Below, one piece after another: positions 43,001 to 56,590 of a stretch of 64,000 bases of DNA; within the stretch, counting starts at the first letter, position 1; every line of letters starts with the position of its first letter. The DNA is from Eublepharis macularius. Its lineage: Eukaryota; Chordata; Lepidosauria; Squamata; Eublepharidae. Both the position numbers and the translations under genes were made by a program. The notes beneath the pieces are model-generated. The model saw nothing but the letters and a program-made list of their open reading frames with translations. It searched no databases and was not told the origin of the DNA. Location: positions 190,750,311-190,814,310 of the forward strand of contig NC_072791.1 of the NCBI RefSeq assembly GCF_028583425.1. The letters run 5' to 3'.

Positions 43001-46000
43001 ATAACCCCTAGGCTCTTAACTGAGTCTGCAAGGGTCAGACAAACTCCATCGAAAGTAGGGAATACAATGTTCTTTAAGATCTCTGCTTTCCCAACAAGCA
43101 TCACTTCAGTCTTGTCTGGGTTCAATTTCAGTTTGTTGTTTTCCAACCATTTCACCACAGCTGTCAGGCAGAGATCTAAGATTTCCACTGCATCCTGTGG
43201 GGACCTGAATAGTGAGATATAGAGTTGGGTGTCATCTGCATACTGATGACATCCACCTCCATAGCTGTGAAGATTCTTTGCCTCTCCCACACTGAATACA
43301 TGGTTACCCCTGCCCAAATCTCCTCCAGACTGGCTATAAGACTTTTCAGAATGTGAAATTAATGGGCACAAGGATGCCACCATTTTAAAATGCCATGAGA
43401 GCAGCATGGCTGGCTGGGGTACTCTTGTCCCTTCCCTGTAGCTTATCAAGTGCTGGAACATGCTGGTAGTTGAAATGGGGCACCATGCAAGAAAACCAAC
43501 ATGTGTAGTTTGGCCCTAAGTTTTAAAAACATGTGACTATTAGTACAATATAGTTTGCCGCTCAGTTTTCACAATAAATAAATTGACAATAAATAAATTC
43601 AGCTAGGTAGTACCTGCATAAAGCCATGTCCTTGGATTCATCATGTTTAGCTTTCTTCACAGGGGAAACAGTTTCCTGCTTTGATGGGCTAACAGAAATA
43701 TTTTCATCCATTTTTCTCTTTTTGGAGTCTGTTTTCCCCTTTTTTATTGAGCTGCTTGTAGTTGCAGAGTCCTCGTCTTCCATCTCTGCCATTAAGGACA
43801 ATTTCTTGCCTTTCTTATGTTCATTACTCTTCTTCCCTTTGATTTGATTTTTTTTAACTTTTAAAGTTTGACCACTTGCCTGTAGCAAGAAGAAAAATCC
43901 CAATAAATTAAATAAAGTACAAACACAAGAGGCAAACTGATGTTTGTCTCCATTGACAAAATTGCTCCATATTCTCTAATAAGAAATCACCAGTGGCGCT
44001 TTTAACAGAAGGATCTGAGAGCCAATTTATAAGAGACACAGGATACAGACTCACAAAAAACACTTAGCTGTTCAGTTCTGCACACGGCCTAGTGTCTTTT
44101 TAACTGCCTTTTCCATGGAGTGCAGTGCTTATTAGCCAGCTCAGCTTGCTGCAGAACTACAGATTGCTATAATGTATCTGCTATGTTATAGATTGCTATA
44201 GTGTTTATTATGGAAAAAGAGCAGAAATACATGCTCAGGATCCCTTAAACAAGATGCTAGGCCATATGGAGCTTTGCAAAAGGAAGTGCTTTGTGGCATG
44301 GTCTGCATATAACATCAGGATTCCGAAGTGCAGCAAAATCAGAGAGCTGGGAGGGGAAGGGTTAACTATTTTCTTGAATGGAGAGCCTGAGTGACAGATT
44401 GCTCCCTCTTCTCTGATTGGTCAGTTAAAAACAGCCTGAAGGCAATCAGTTGGTCTTCTGACAGGTTTTTGGAGTCGGGGAGTCTGACAAGAAAAGTTAG
44501 ACAGGTTCACTTTTAGAGTGAAGGGAGAAGACTCCTTTGCCTTAACTGTAGTATTACTGTCCTGAGGAAGAATGCTGTCTAAGAATTCAAAGTCTAAGTG
44601 TCAGCATAAGCTGAAGTATGTTTTACATAGACACCAGAGATCTGGGAGTGTATTTTGGTGAGAGTGATTGGGCAGTGGGTTGAGATTCCCTTTCAAGCCA
44701 AAAAGAAAAGGGGTTATATCTTCTGAGGAGAAGATTAATTCCAGCCCAGTTTTCTAAGGAAGACCTCGAGTCTGTGGAGAAGGGGAAATGGTTTTAGACT
44801 TTTCAGGAGCTAGAAATACCCTCTAGTTTCAAGAAAGGAATGAGTTAGGTAGGTATACAAAGAAAGGGACTAACTTCAGAAAACCTGAACTGTCATAGGA
44901 AGCTTCCTGAAAAAAACATTGTTGCTGTACTTAAATTACTAAGTAAAACACTCAGTTAAGAGCCAAGAATATATGAAAATAAGCTTCAAAGATATTATTT
45001 TGCCTGTAATGCCAACAAAATTTTACCTCCTCATTTTCATCTCCTGACTATACTTACTCAATCCCTAGCTGTTAAATAAAGTTGTTATTTCTTTTTGAAT
45101 TTTATACAGTCTCTAGTGCCATTTCCAATAAAAAAGGAAAAGGGCTGCTGCTTTCCCCCATCAAGTTCCTGGGGTGGGCTAAAAAGCCAAAATTGTATCT
45201 GCTTGTCAGGGTGGGACAAACAGTCTTTCAAAACCACAAATATTAACACACTACTTGGGGCTGCTCAGTCAAAGTAGGGGAACTGAATTCTGGCAGAAAA
45301 ATCTGCCTCACAGTGGGGAGAGTGAAGGGGGGGGGGTCCATCATAGCGTATCATATGAATAATGAAATTCATTGGAAAGGGAGATAACTACTTAACTACA
45401 GTCAATTAGAAAACAATTGGACAGGATCTAAAATACAACAGCCTAGTGCTCCATTTGTGCACAGGAGCTTTACAGCCCTCCAGCAGTTCCCCCACTTCTC
45501 CCTGAGACGAAATGTCAGAGTTGCAAAGAGCTGCAGCCACAAGGAAATATCGCCCCTCCTACCAGCATGCACAGAAGCACTGCCCATTTACATATTGTGT
45601 GTGGGAGATGGGGGGAGGTTGTATTGTGGCATCAGAAACACATGGAGATTTCAAATAGAATATTTGTGTGTCAGTGAAAGGATTTTTACAAACTATCCAT
45701 CCTCTTACAATCAAGTCAGCTTCAGGGCCACTTTAGAGTTCTATAGACGGCATTAATCGCCAATCTTCTCATACTAACCTTGTCTTCAAAAGCCAAAAAT
45801 TAATTACTGTAATTGCTGTGATGATTCAGCACTGCTCTATCAGCTTTAAACAAAAGCTGTAAAACTACAATAAACAAGACTGTGTAGCAAATGGAAGTCT
45901 AACTTTTAAGGACGCTGTCTGTTTAACAGTTTTGCTGTGTTCCACATCTGAAGAGCACAGTAATTAAATGGGCATTGATGCAGGCTTGTGAGAAGCTGCC

Positions 46001-49000
46001 AATGAAACGGAGATGAAAAGGGAAGGCCACCAGTGGGCCCAGACAGATTACAAAACAACGTCTGGAAAAAGTAAGAATGAGATTCTATATGACAAAATAA
46101 CGAGCTGTTTTCACTGGAGTACAAGTAACGTTGCAACGGAAGAACATTAACATAAGCAGGCAATATATATTAGATACAAAATTATCTTAGAAAAATCTTG
46201 ATTTAAGGCAAAGTTTCTCTAAATCCTATCTATCACACATTAAGCATCATGCATACACAATATACAGACAGTACACAGCCAGGGCCATCCTATCTCCTGG
46301 ACAAGTAACTTAATGATAAATATAAAAAAAACACAGGCCTTGTCACATGCACACGTTGCAGTAAAAACATTCAGGATTTTGTAAATGTAATAACAACAAC
46401 ACGTATACCACCCTTCTGGACAGATTAGTGCCACACTCAGAGCGGTGAACAAAGTCAGTGTTATTATTATCCCCACAGTACAGGTGGAGAGCAGGAGCTG
46501 AGAGGACAGGTTTACCCAAGGCCACCTCCAGAGCTCACGGCAATAGTGGGTGTTGAACTAGCAGAGTGCTGATTCGCAGCCCAGGTACTTAACCACTATG
46601 CTTAACCACTATGCAGTATACTTTGTCTCCTACGTTCTCCTATTAACAATTAGGGCTTCTTCACATATTACATTTTTTACATGTGCAAAAATATGCAGAG
46701 TGATCCTAAACAGCTTGGTGAGCAAGGAAAGCAGACGGATCCTTCATGTAGGTCAAAATTTACACACCTGTGTCTTGCCTAATTTTTACTGGTGTAACAT
46801 CTGTATGTGATACTGCTCCGAACACAGTTAAGCCAGGATTCAAAAGGATATGCACCACCACCAACACACATACCTGTACTATTTACTGTTTTTTAGAATG
46901 TGCCCCCGTTTTATCAATACAATTGTACTAAAGAAACATAAAAAAGTCTTCTTAACCTTACATTCACCTTGTAAACACCTTGTCGGCCGTGCTAAGTAAG
47001 GCTCACCTCCAAGCAATCAGATAGGGATGCTTATGTAAACTAGGCGAGACTTGGGTTTTTCACCTTTTCAGGCCTCCCTGTGTACCTTGAATATGCTTGA
47101 GTATACATATAATAAACATTGTATATATTTGGTGGAGTCTTATGTGCAAGGCTGCTTAAATGGATAATTGCTGGAAATATACAAAGCATTAAAATGTAAT
47201 GTGCTGTGAAGCACTGCAAATAAGGAAGTGTAGGAGACAAATTATATATGTTTTTAAAAAAAATCTTTTTTTCTTATTGCAACAAGTGCTTATGGTAAGC
47301 CTGTGTTTTTCAGCTAAATTGCAAGACAATTTGGATTCACGGTTCTATTCGTATTACCTTTGCTATGCAAGCAGGGCAAAACCAGTCACCATCTGGAATA
47401 GTGCTGATCTTAGGCCTATGGCAATAGGTGTGACATCCTTTGTCACACCCATCGCAAAGCAGCAGCAGCTCTTCATTGTCTCCTTTTCGGCATATCTGGC
47501 AGTACTACAAGACAAAGAAATTACTTCAGATAAATATGTTTCTAAATTACGTCCAATGGTAAACAGTGTATTTACACGCTCTGGAGAAAATAGGCATTCA
47601 TACATTTAAAATAAAAACTATATTCAGAATCTATGGTTATTTAGGACGTTTACACTTAAAGTAGGACCCCAGAAGAGAAGAAAGGGCCATATTCTCTTCT
47701 CTCTCTCTTTCTGTAATTCCTTCTGAAATGTACAGTCAAAGTTCAGCTAGAGATACACTGTTTGGGTAGGAATGTTACAACATTCTTACACAAAGGCATT
47801 TCCGTGAAAGAATTAGTATGAAAGTGTGAAACGTGTAGAAATAGTGTGAGAATAATGCACATAATTCTTTTGTTATTGTTCCATGTATAAGTACTGGGAA
47901 ACATACTGGTTGTGATTTCGAAGTATGTATATGAAGCAAAAAATAAAGCCTGCAAAATCATTACATTTAACAATCTACATAAAGCCTTCAAATTAATGCC
48001 TGCATATTGGGGCTCTGAAAAGACTCGCAAAGGGGAATAATTTGGAATACCCATTCATCCCCACCTCTCTGCCTCCACGATGCTCAGATGTCTGAGGGTT
48101 TTCCCCTCATCTTTTTTTTATTTAACAGACACTCATCTGCTTTCAACATTCTGTCCCTTCTAAGGCGTATATTAAATTTAATCAAGAAGAGGTTTTGAAT
48201 TTTTCCTTCACTGTTGGTTACATTACAAAGTTGTATTTTTCTACAAACCTGGGGAGTATGTAGAGATCCCTACCTTACTTGTGGGCAGCTAGTTTTTGTG
48301 CCTTTCATAATCTACATAGGTAGGGAATTTACTATCCAGTTTACCAGTGAGTTTATTTCTTAGATATATTAGACAGAAGTTACATCTGTGTAGGATTTAG
48401 TAATACATGAAGCAGTTCTTAAAGAAAGACTATAACATTCTTGACCTATTTATGATCTCCAGGACCAGCCACTAGTTCCACAGACATAGCTGGCTGAATA
48501 ATGAAGAAACCTAATAAAAGCTTGCTTTAAAAAAAAAACAAAAATCTTACTGTAGTATCTGAAGATGGTCAGAGATGGGGCCAGGTTGAAGGGAAAGGGT
48601 ATTCAAAGTTGAGGTTGCAAGCTAGCCAAAACTGGTTAAAGGCTCTACAAACTACAGCTGAAACTGTAGATTTGGATCTTCCTCCCAGCTGTGAGCCTGC
48701 TCCCTAAGGAAGAATGCTGCCTCGTTCAGAGTAGGTTGTAACCAGATTCCACGATCAACAGCACTGCCAATCAACAGCACTGCCAATCAACTATTTGGAC
48801 TGAGCTCCATGACGCCTGTTCTTTCACCTCATTCAGATGGCATGGAGAAAAAGAGCATTAAGGAGAGAAAGAACTGGACTTCATGGAATGCCCTGGCCTA
48901 ACTAATCTGCGGGCAGACATTGCTCCCCTAGCCCCAACATCAGGACATGGCTTGTCGGGTAGAATCAGAACCACTGGAACACAGTTTAGTCAGCTGATTC

Positions 49001-52000
49001 AGAAGTATACTATGGTCAATGTTGTCAAAAAAACCTACTGAGAAGTGAAAAAAAGTAAACTAAGAGGGATGTTCTCCCCTATCACATTATTGAAAATCAT
49101 CTATCAGGGAGGGAGGGAAGACAGCACGATATAGCACAATCTCATCTGATATTGGAAGCTAAGCAGGGTTGGTATTTGGATGGGAGACGAGCAAGGAAGA
49201 CTCTGCAGAGGAAGGCAATAGCAACTCACCTCTGATTCTCATTTGTTTTGAAAGACCCTTGGGTTGCCGTAAGTCAGTTGTGACTTGACAGCACTTTACT
49301 CACTCACGCATCTATCAGGGAATCTAAGCCAGTTTCCATCCCAAAACATAGTCTGAAACCCAACATCAGTGGGTCTAAATAATCAGTGTCATCCAAGGTC
49401 ACCTGAAATTGGACAGTCATGCAACTGAAAGTACCTTGCTCCGAAAGGGAAAAGTAGCACCAACCTATAATTTATTCAAATAATCAGGATCCAATTTAAA
49501 ATGTTTTAGTGAAGGCTATGTCATTGCTACTTTTACATCAGTCATTATCATTTGCTGTGCCTCTGAATTTAGCAGCAAACAGATATTCTATATTATGGAC
49601 AAATTCTCAGGATTTGCACACCCAAGGCTTTAATTTTTTTTTAAAGCTGTTTCACTGGAGCTGGATAGTTGTTTGTAGATTTTCCCCAAAGATCATACAG
49701 CAATGGTCAAGCAGCAATGTTCCTATCAGTAGCATCATTATGAAAGCCCTTTTCAGACACAGAGAAGTTAGCCGTGTTAGTCTGTGGTAGCAAAATCAAA
49801 AAGAGTCCAGTAGCACCTTTAAGACTAACCAATTTTATTTTAGCATAAGCTTTCGAGAATCAAGTTCTCTTCGTCAGATCAGGCATCTGACGAAGAGAAC
49901 TTGATTCTCGAAAGCTTATGCTAAAATAAAATTGGTTAGTCTTAAAGGTGCTACTGGACTCTTTTTGATTTTGCTTTTCAGACACGGCATCCACACATAC
50001 CAATAGCCTGCCAACTGTGCATATCAGGTGTGTACACCACCACCCATGATGCTCCCAATATATACAGTTGCCATGCTGTCTAAACGGAGGATGCATACAT
50101 TTTGGAAGCACATAGAGATTTGGTGTGCACATGAATCAGAAACCTGAACAATCCAGTGGTCAGTTCAGTTGTACCAAAGCTATATGCACATGCAAAATAC
50201 ATCTATTGTCCTGTTCAGACAGTATGGGAATTGCATGTATTAGGAGGGTCTACACACTGTTAGAAGGGATATCCTAACATCCAGAAGTTTGAACTTAAAA
50301 TCATTTCTGACCATTGTCCTATGGCTTAGGAAAAAAGGCTAGCAGGGAGATGTCCCTCATAAGAAAAAAACTGGATGCTACTTTGGGGAGAAAGTTTAAA
50401 TAAGAGAGAAATACAGTTTTGCTCCAATGAAAGACAGTAAATGGTGGGCCCTGTTCTCAGAGTACACAACTTGTATGGTGGATGTAACAGCCATTAAAAT
50501 TGCAGTTTTGAAAAACAGAAGTCTCCTATCACAAGTGATCAGAGGTAAGCCTCTAAGTTTGGACAAAGGAGGCTTCTGGAGGCAACCATGTTTTTTAAAG
50601 GAGGGCGTACATGGATCAGCCCTTTAAGTAACATTTAACCAAGCTGTGAGAAGACACTGAACCATTTTAACTTTCAACAAGAAATGCAGAGATTGCAGGC
50701 AGATGAACTTTTAAGAAACAGAAACTCAAACCAGAGGTTTAAGGTGCAAAATATATTCCAAAATGTCAGGCACACAGGCTGAAGTGGGACAGAAGCTATG
50801 ATGTTCAATGTAGAAACACATTTTCTTCCATTGAGCATAATAAAATCATCTCATCCCTCATAGATGACATTATCGCCTGAAGGGATGGACCCTCCATAGA
50901 CTGTGTTTCAAAGAATTAAATGAATGGTGACTCAAGAGATCCATATGAGTTAGTAGGTGGGTGCACTCTCATTTGGACAGAGAGAGAAGATGAATGAATT
51001 GTGGCTGGCATGGCCAGTAAGGTGCTACTAGCATACAACTGGCTCAGTCCATGATTAGATTCCAAATCACAGCAGATGTAGAAAAGATAAGTAGAGCAGC
51101 CTCCTCTACCCCCCTACTCTGTGTTCAAAGGTACAAGCCAAGAATCCTCTCTCTATCCCTCCTCTGCTGTGGCTCAGGGGAATATTTTGTTGTAGAATAT
51201 GGTGAGTAGCTCTAAGCAAGGTGGTCCTGAAAGAGTGAAATTTTTCAGACAAGTACCAAGGGTTCCAGTACCAACTACGAGACACTGTGCATCCTCTAAG
51301 AGCAAATCTCTGCAGAAATTTTCAAGTCATAGGAAGCTCATGGCTGTGAGGAAGATGTTTGTTGCAGATGTACCATGTCCGCCGTTCTGATGCTGCAGGG
51401 CACAGGCTGCAAAATGTTTGTTTATATGTTGCCAACCTGTCTGTTGCTACCAACACAACCCTGATGATCAGTTCCCATGGGACAACATTCCATACCGCAA
51501 TGATAATTAATATGTAGTCCCTGGTGTTTCCAAGTCAGGGAAGTACTGACTGTGAGAGTCTGACAGGAAGCCTGCCTGTCTTGAATGGATAACTACAATA
51601 GTTAGAGTTGGCTGATGGAAAGGCACTCTTCCTAACAGATAGATTCTGTCAACCAGACACGAAACTGTAGGATTGGGGCCAGAACCATACACTGGTAATC
51701 CTCAAGAACGTTGGAAAATGCTGAAAAGCCGTAACTGCAAGAGTGCATATGAAAACGTATATTCTTGTTTTAAAGACGTGCAAATGAGATGATTGCTATT
51801 GTGCATGCCATTAGTCCTAGAAGGCATTATGTGATCATCATAGGCCGAGACACGAGCATGGCTTTAAGGACAGAGACCATATGGGCTTGTGGAACATGGA
51901 TGCAATCTACAGTAGCTTTGAGAATGGCTCCAATGAACTGGAGCTTACATGTAGAAACTAGGGCTGGCTTCTCTGTGTTTGGAGTTGTGTACACATTGAA

Positions 52001-55000
52001 GTTGGTGTTCCACAAGCAACACATCATCAATGAATGGGAAGATTATGTAGTTGAGCTGAGCTGTGATAAGTGCCATACATTATGTGGATAGTTTTAGATG
52101 GGTAGCCGTGTTCATCTGCAGTAGAACAGCAGGATTTGAGTCCAGTGGCACCTTAGAGACCAACAAGATTTTCAGGGTGTAAGCTTTTGAGAGTCAGAGT
52201 TCCCTTCTTCAAAGCTCCCTTCTTCAGGTGTGTGAAGAAGGTAGCTCTGAATTTCAAAAGCTTACACCCTGAAAATCCTGTTGGTCTCTAAGGCACCACT
52301 GGACTCAAACCCATACATTATGTGAAAACTCTTAGAGTTGGCACTAACAGTCAAAGAGAGACATTTTCTATAGTAATGTGGAAACACATGTTCTGAAGAT
52401 TTATTGGGGCAAAGCATGTTCCAATTTCCAAGAGTGGAAGAATGTTTGATAGGGAGAACATCCTGAATTTTTTGTGGTAATAAATTTACACTTCTATTTT
52501 AGGGGCTGTAATGTTATAGGAATAAAAGTCAGCCCTGGAAGGTGTGGGAACCAATTCTATGGCACCCTTCTGTAGAAGGAAGAAGATCTCTTCCTATAAC
52601 TGTGGCATGGTGAAGTGCTGCAAAAGCTCCCAAGAGAGTGAAATTTAGCCATGCAGCCTATTCGAAAGATGGTCAAAACCCAGACATCTGACCTCTCATG
52701 AATGGCAGAATAGTGAAAGTCCAGTTGTAGAGGAGGGTTGTGGATGATTACAGAGAGGGTAAGCAAAGATTCCATTTAATTTTGGAAGGTGTCTTGTCAT
52801 GCTGCTTGATTCAGGGATGGTGTGGGCCCTTAGACTGGATTGCATTTTGTCTTTTATGGTCATGTGAGGGGGGGGGGAGTCCTAGTACAGGTTCATCCAC
52901 CAACTTGCCTAGAATCTGAGATAGGTCTTGGTATCCACATAAGAACAGTTGCAGTCCCATAAATTGTACAGTTGCTGTCTGTACTTAGAAAGAGTAGTGA
53001 AGGAAACTTTCCCTATTTTAGAACACTTCTTAAAAGCTGTTGAGTATCACAGCAACTGCAGCTGTGAAGCTACTTATTATCATATGGCTGAGGCTCAGTT
53101 CCTCAGGTTGAAGCTCTTGGCACAATTAAAGAGGATGATGTTAACCCCAGGCAGCACCAGAAGGTGACAGGATTGAGGGGCATGAGCCTTAGAGAAGTGA
53201 TGGGCTGGACAGAATAGTTTAAGCCGTCAATCGTGCCCAAGATTTCTCCCAGAGGAAAAGATGCAATGTGATTCCTGTTAGGTTTCTTAGTAAATTTAGC
53301 ACAGCAAAAAAGGGGAATTGTCTTATAAGCTTTGTCAACCACAACAACTGATATGGGAAAAAGTTTTCTACTTTTATAGAAAAGTAGCTCAGCCACAGGT
53401 CTTAGGAGAAAAAATATATATATATGAGAGAGATAAATTAAAAAAAAGACTAAGGTACAAATAAAACTATTGTTCATTTAGAATATTTCTTATCTGGCTT
53501 TTCTTGTCACTGGGGGAACCCAAAACTAAAGTGTTTATTTTTTAAAAAAAGAGCTAATGCTATAAAGTCAGAAGACAAAAACAGGTAAATTCTCCAGAGA
53601 ACTATCTGAGGTATAACATGGCAGTTATAGAAGAGAATAGGGCAGGAAGGCACAAGCTCCTACACTCAGGGCATGAATAAAGGTACAGAACTCTCTTGCG
53701 AGGGTGGGGTGGGTGGGTTAGAATTTGTGTACCAATTTTGGGTCTAGAGTTTTAAGATGTTCTGAAGCTGCTTCTGTGATGATGTAAAACCCATGGGTGA
53801 GAATGCACATGTGGGACCACACAAAGAAAAAACTATTCCACAAAGCAGCATTTTTTTCTGGTCATGGCATAGGGAGGTGGAAGATGGAATGCAAAGTCAA
53901 GAGACTTGTTTGCATATTTATGTAGTGAATTTTTGCCCCACCTATCTCCAAGAAGCGTATGTGGTATACATCTCTCTCTCTCCTCCTCTATTTTATACTT
54001 TCACTAATCCTGTGAGGTAGATTAGACTGAGGGGGCACAGTGCAATCCTAAACAGAGTTACACCCTTCTAAACCTACTTGCTTCTATAGCCTTAAAAGAG
54101 TGTCTCTCTGCTTAGGATTGCACCGTCAGTGAGTTTCACAGCAAGTAGGGATTTGAACCTGAGTCTCCATGTCAGAGTCCAACAGTCTAACCACTAAGAA
54201 GGAAAACATAAACTAAGTCATGTAAAATCAGGGAATAAATTCTTAGCAATTTATCTGCACTTGGGGATGTAGTGGAATTTGCTTGGTCTTATTTTATTCT
54301 CACTTTGGTAATGCCATAAATATATATGAAATGTAAAAACAAGCACTGCAAACTCATTTCAAGGGAAGGAGCAGAGAGTAAAATGCTTTTTTGTCAGAGC
54401 TTACAACACAGATATAATATACAGGTAACAAACGGGTCAGAACAACAGGAAAAAAAGAAAAATTGGGAAGTACAAAGAATATCTAACAGTAGGAAAAAGA
54501 GTTAGTTATTTCAACAACATATTCATTGCTTAAGTGTTAGCATTTCCCCACTGAATGCTATAGTATAAAAAAAGCTTAATTTTCAGAAATCTGATGCCCA
54601 GGATTCATGCAAAATCTCGTTACATGCATTTGCATGCCTTTTATAAATACGCAATTAACACAGCAGTGCTTGTTAATTTGTCATTTCTATGCGGACATGG
54701 ACATTTCAGCCTATGTGCTTGTACAGTCCAATCTGCACGTACAGCTGTATTAAGTGGGCATGCAAAGAAGCCATGCACATCTTTTAAAGCATGTACTTTG
54801 CATCTCATCTTTCTGAAAAAGCCTTTAATTGCAATCTTTGACACGGGATCCCTATCATAACGACACTGAAAGGGTCATTTTTTTTTCATTTGTATAGCAA
54901 CCTCCCCCGGAGAGAGGCTTAAAATTCTCCTTTTTATTTTAGAAAAAAAAAAGAATACTATAGTCAAAATATACCAGTAAGAAGGGCTACTTGTCATAAG

Positions 55001-56544
55001 AAATGTTCCAAATGCCGAATTTGGCACACTTGCTTCGAAATTTATGCTAACCAATGTGTTAAAAAGTACAAATTTAACTTTCAGAGGCAGAAATGAAAGA
55101 TACACTATCAATTGAGGTATCTGAAAGGAGGAAAATAGGATACAGAAAAATCAGTTCACAACACTTACAACTTTCATAATAGATTTTTCCCATGCTATTG
55201 ATTTCTGTAACTGCTGAATGCACAGAGCTACCTGCGCAGCACTGCGAGCTTCTGACAATGCCCTTCTCCATACCCTTAGCCCTGGAGCAATATCCTCTTC
55301 CATTCTGCATTGAAATATAGAGAAATTAAGCAGGTCACATCCATTTTCATCAGTTTCTGAACGTGGAACAATCATTGTCACATTGAAAGCCAAGCAATGA
55401 CAAAAAAACGTACACAGCCAAGTAAGGATAATAAGGCTTAAGCAACTAAATTTGATGTAGTGCACAGACTGTGGCTACGTGCCTCAAAGCTTAGTCACAA
55501 CCAGTTAAATGTAAGATAAAACTTTGCAGGATTAACGTAAGTAACAAAAAGAAAACAATAAATAAAAAAAAATAAAGCTCCATGCATAAATAACGTGACC
55601 CGTGTGGATCAGAAGACATACGAGAAGATACATAGATAAAACACACAATAGAAAATAGGCTCCAATTAGCAAAGAAGCACAATAATTTTTCAAGTTAATC
55701 TCAATAACCTACCCGTCACCATCACCACTAACGGATGGTGCAGGAGCAGGGACAGTAACTGTGCCCACATTATCCAGTTTGATCTGAATGGTGGTACTTA
55801 AGGGGCTCTTCAGATACCTTCGCTCTATGTTCCGCTCCAAGTCAGCAAGTCTGGTTACTGCTATATCTAGAGGGTTGTCACTCTTCCGTTCTAGAGTACC
55901 GCTACTGCTTTCTTCTCCGCCAGCACCGTCGCCGTCTCGCTTCTTATGCAATTTAGTAACTGACTTATGTTCATAATATACCAGATCTTCCCTTTCCGAT
56001 GCTGGCTCAGGGCACATCCAACCCTATATTTTAATAGAAAGGTTTGCACGTTTGTTTGTTACTGCAACCACCACCGTTTGGACAGTGGGCTTCGAGTCAT
56101 CCTCTAAATTCAGTGTCTTTTTTCTCAGAAGACTGCAGACATTTTTGGCTAAGAGCACGTTAGCCTTTCTTTCCTATACCACTTGGATACAATAATAAGC
56201 AGCTTTGAAGCAAAGAGTTTTATCGTAAGAATATTGACTTGGATCCACCACAGCATTCCTGCAGATGGAAAGATCTCCACCCACAGACTGTGACTTTCTC
56301 GCCTTCCCTCTCCCACTACAGCCCCAAATATCCCCTGGAATGCTGCTCCTGGGAGACAGGAGAGGCAAAAAAGTTATACTCTGTGGGTGGAGAAGTGTAT
56401 ATTATCAAGGAACCATGAACACAACAGATCTTTGATGCCTCATCCTTAATACTAGAGAACCCTGAGCACCACTCACCCTCCCAAACTATTCCTGAGTTCA
56501 TTGTGGAGGGGCTGAAGTAGGAAGGGGGGGATCTGACAGGAACC

Positions 56545-56590
<46 letters not shown>

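Noticed and set aside
49141..49190. A 5S rRNA gene
   Set aside because: Only a diverged part of 5S is present, fused to a SINE body and tail; it is a retroposed SINE.
49841..49923. Repeated palindromic blocks as CRISPR-like repeats
   Set aside because: They are inverted, not direct, lack regular spacers, and the genome is eukaryotic.
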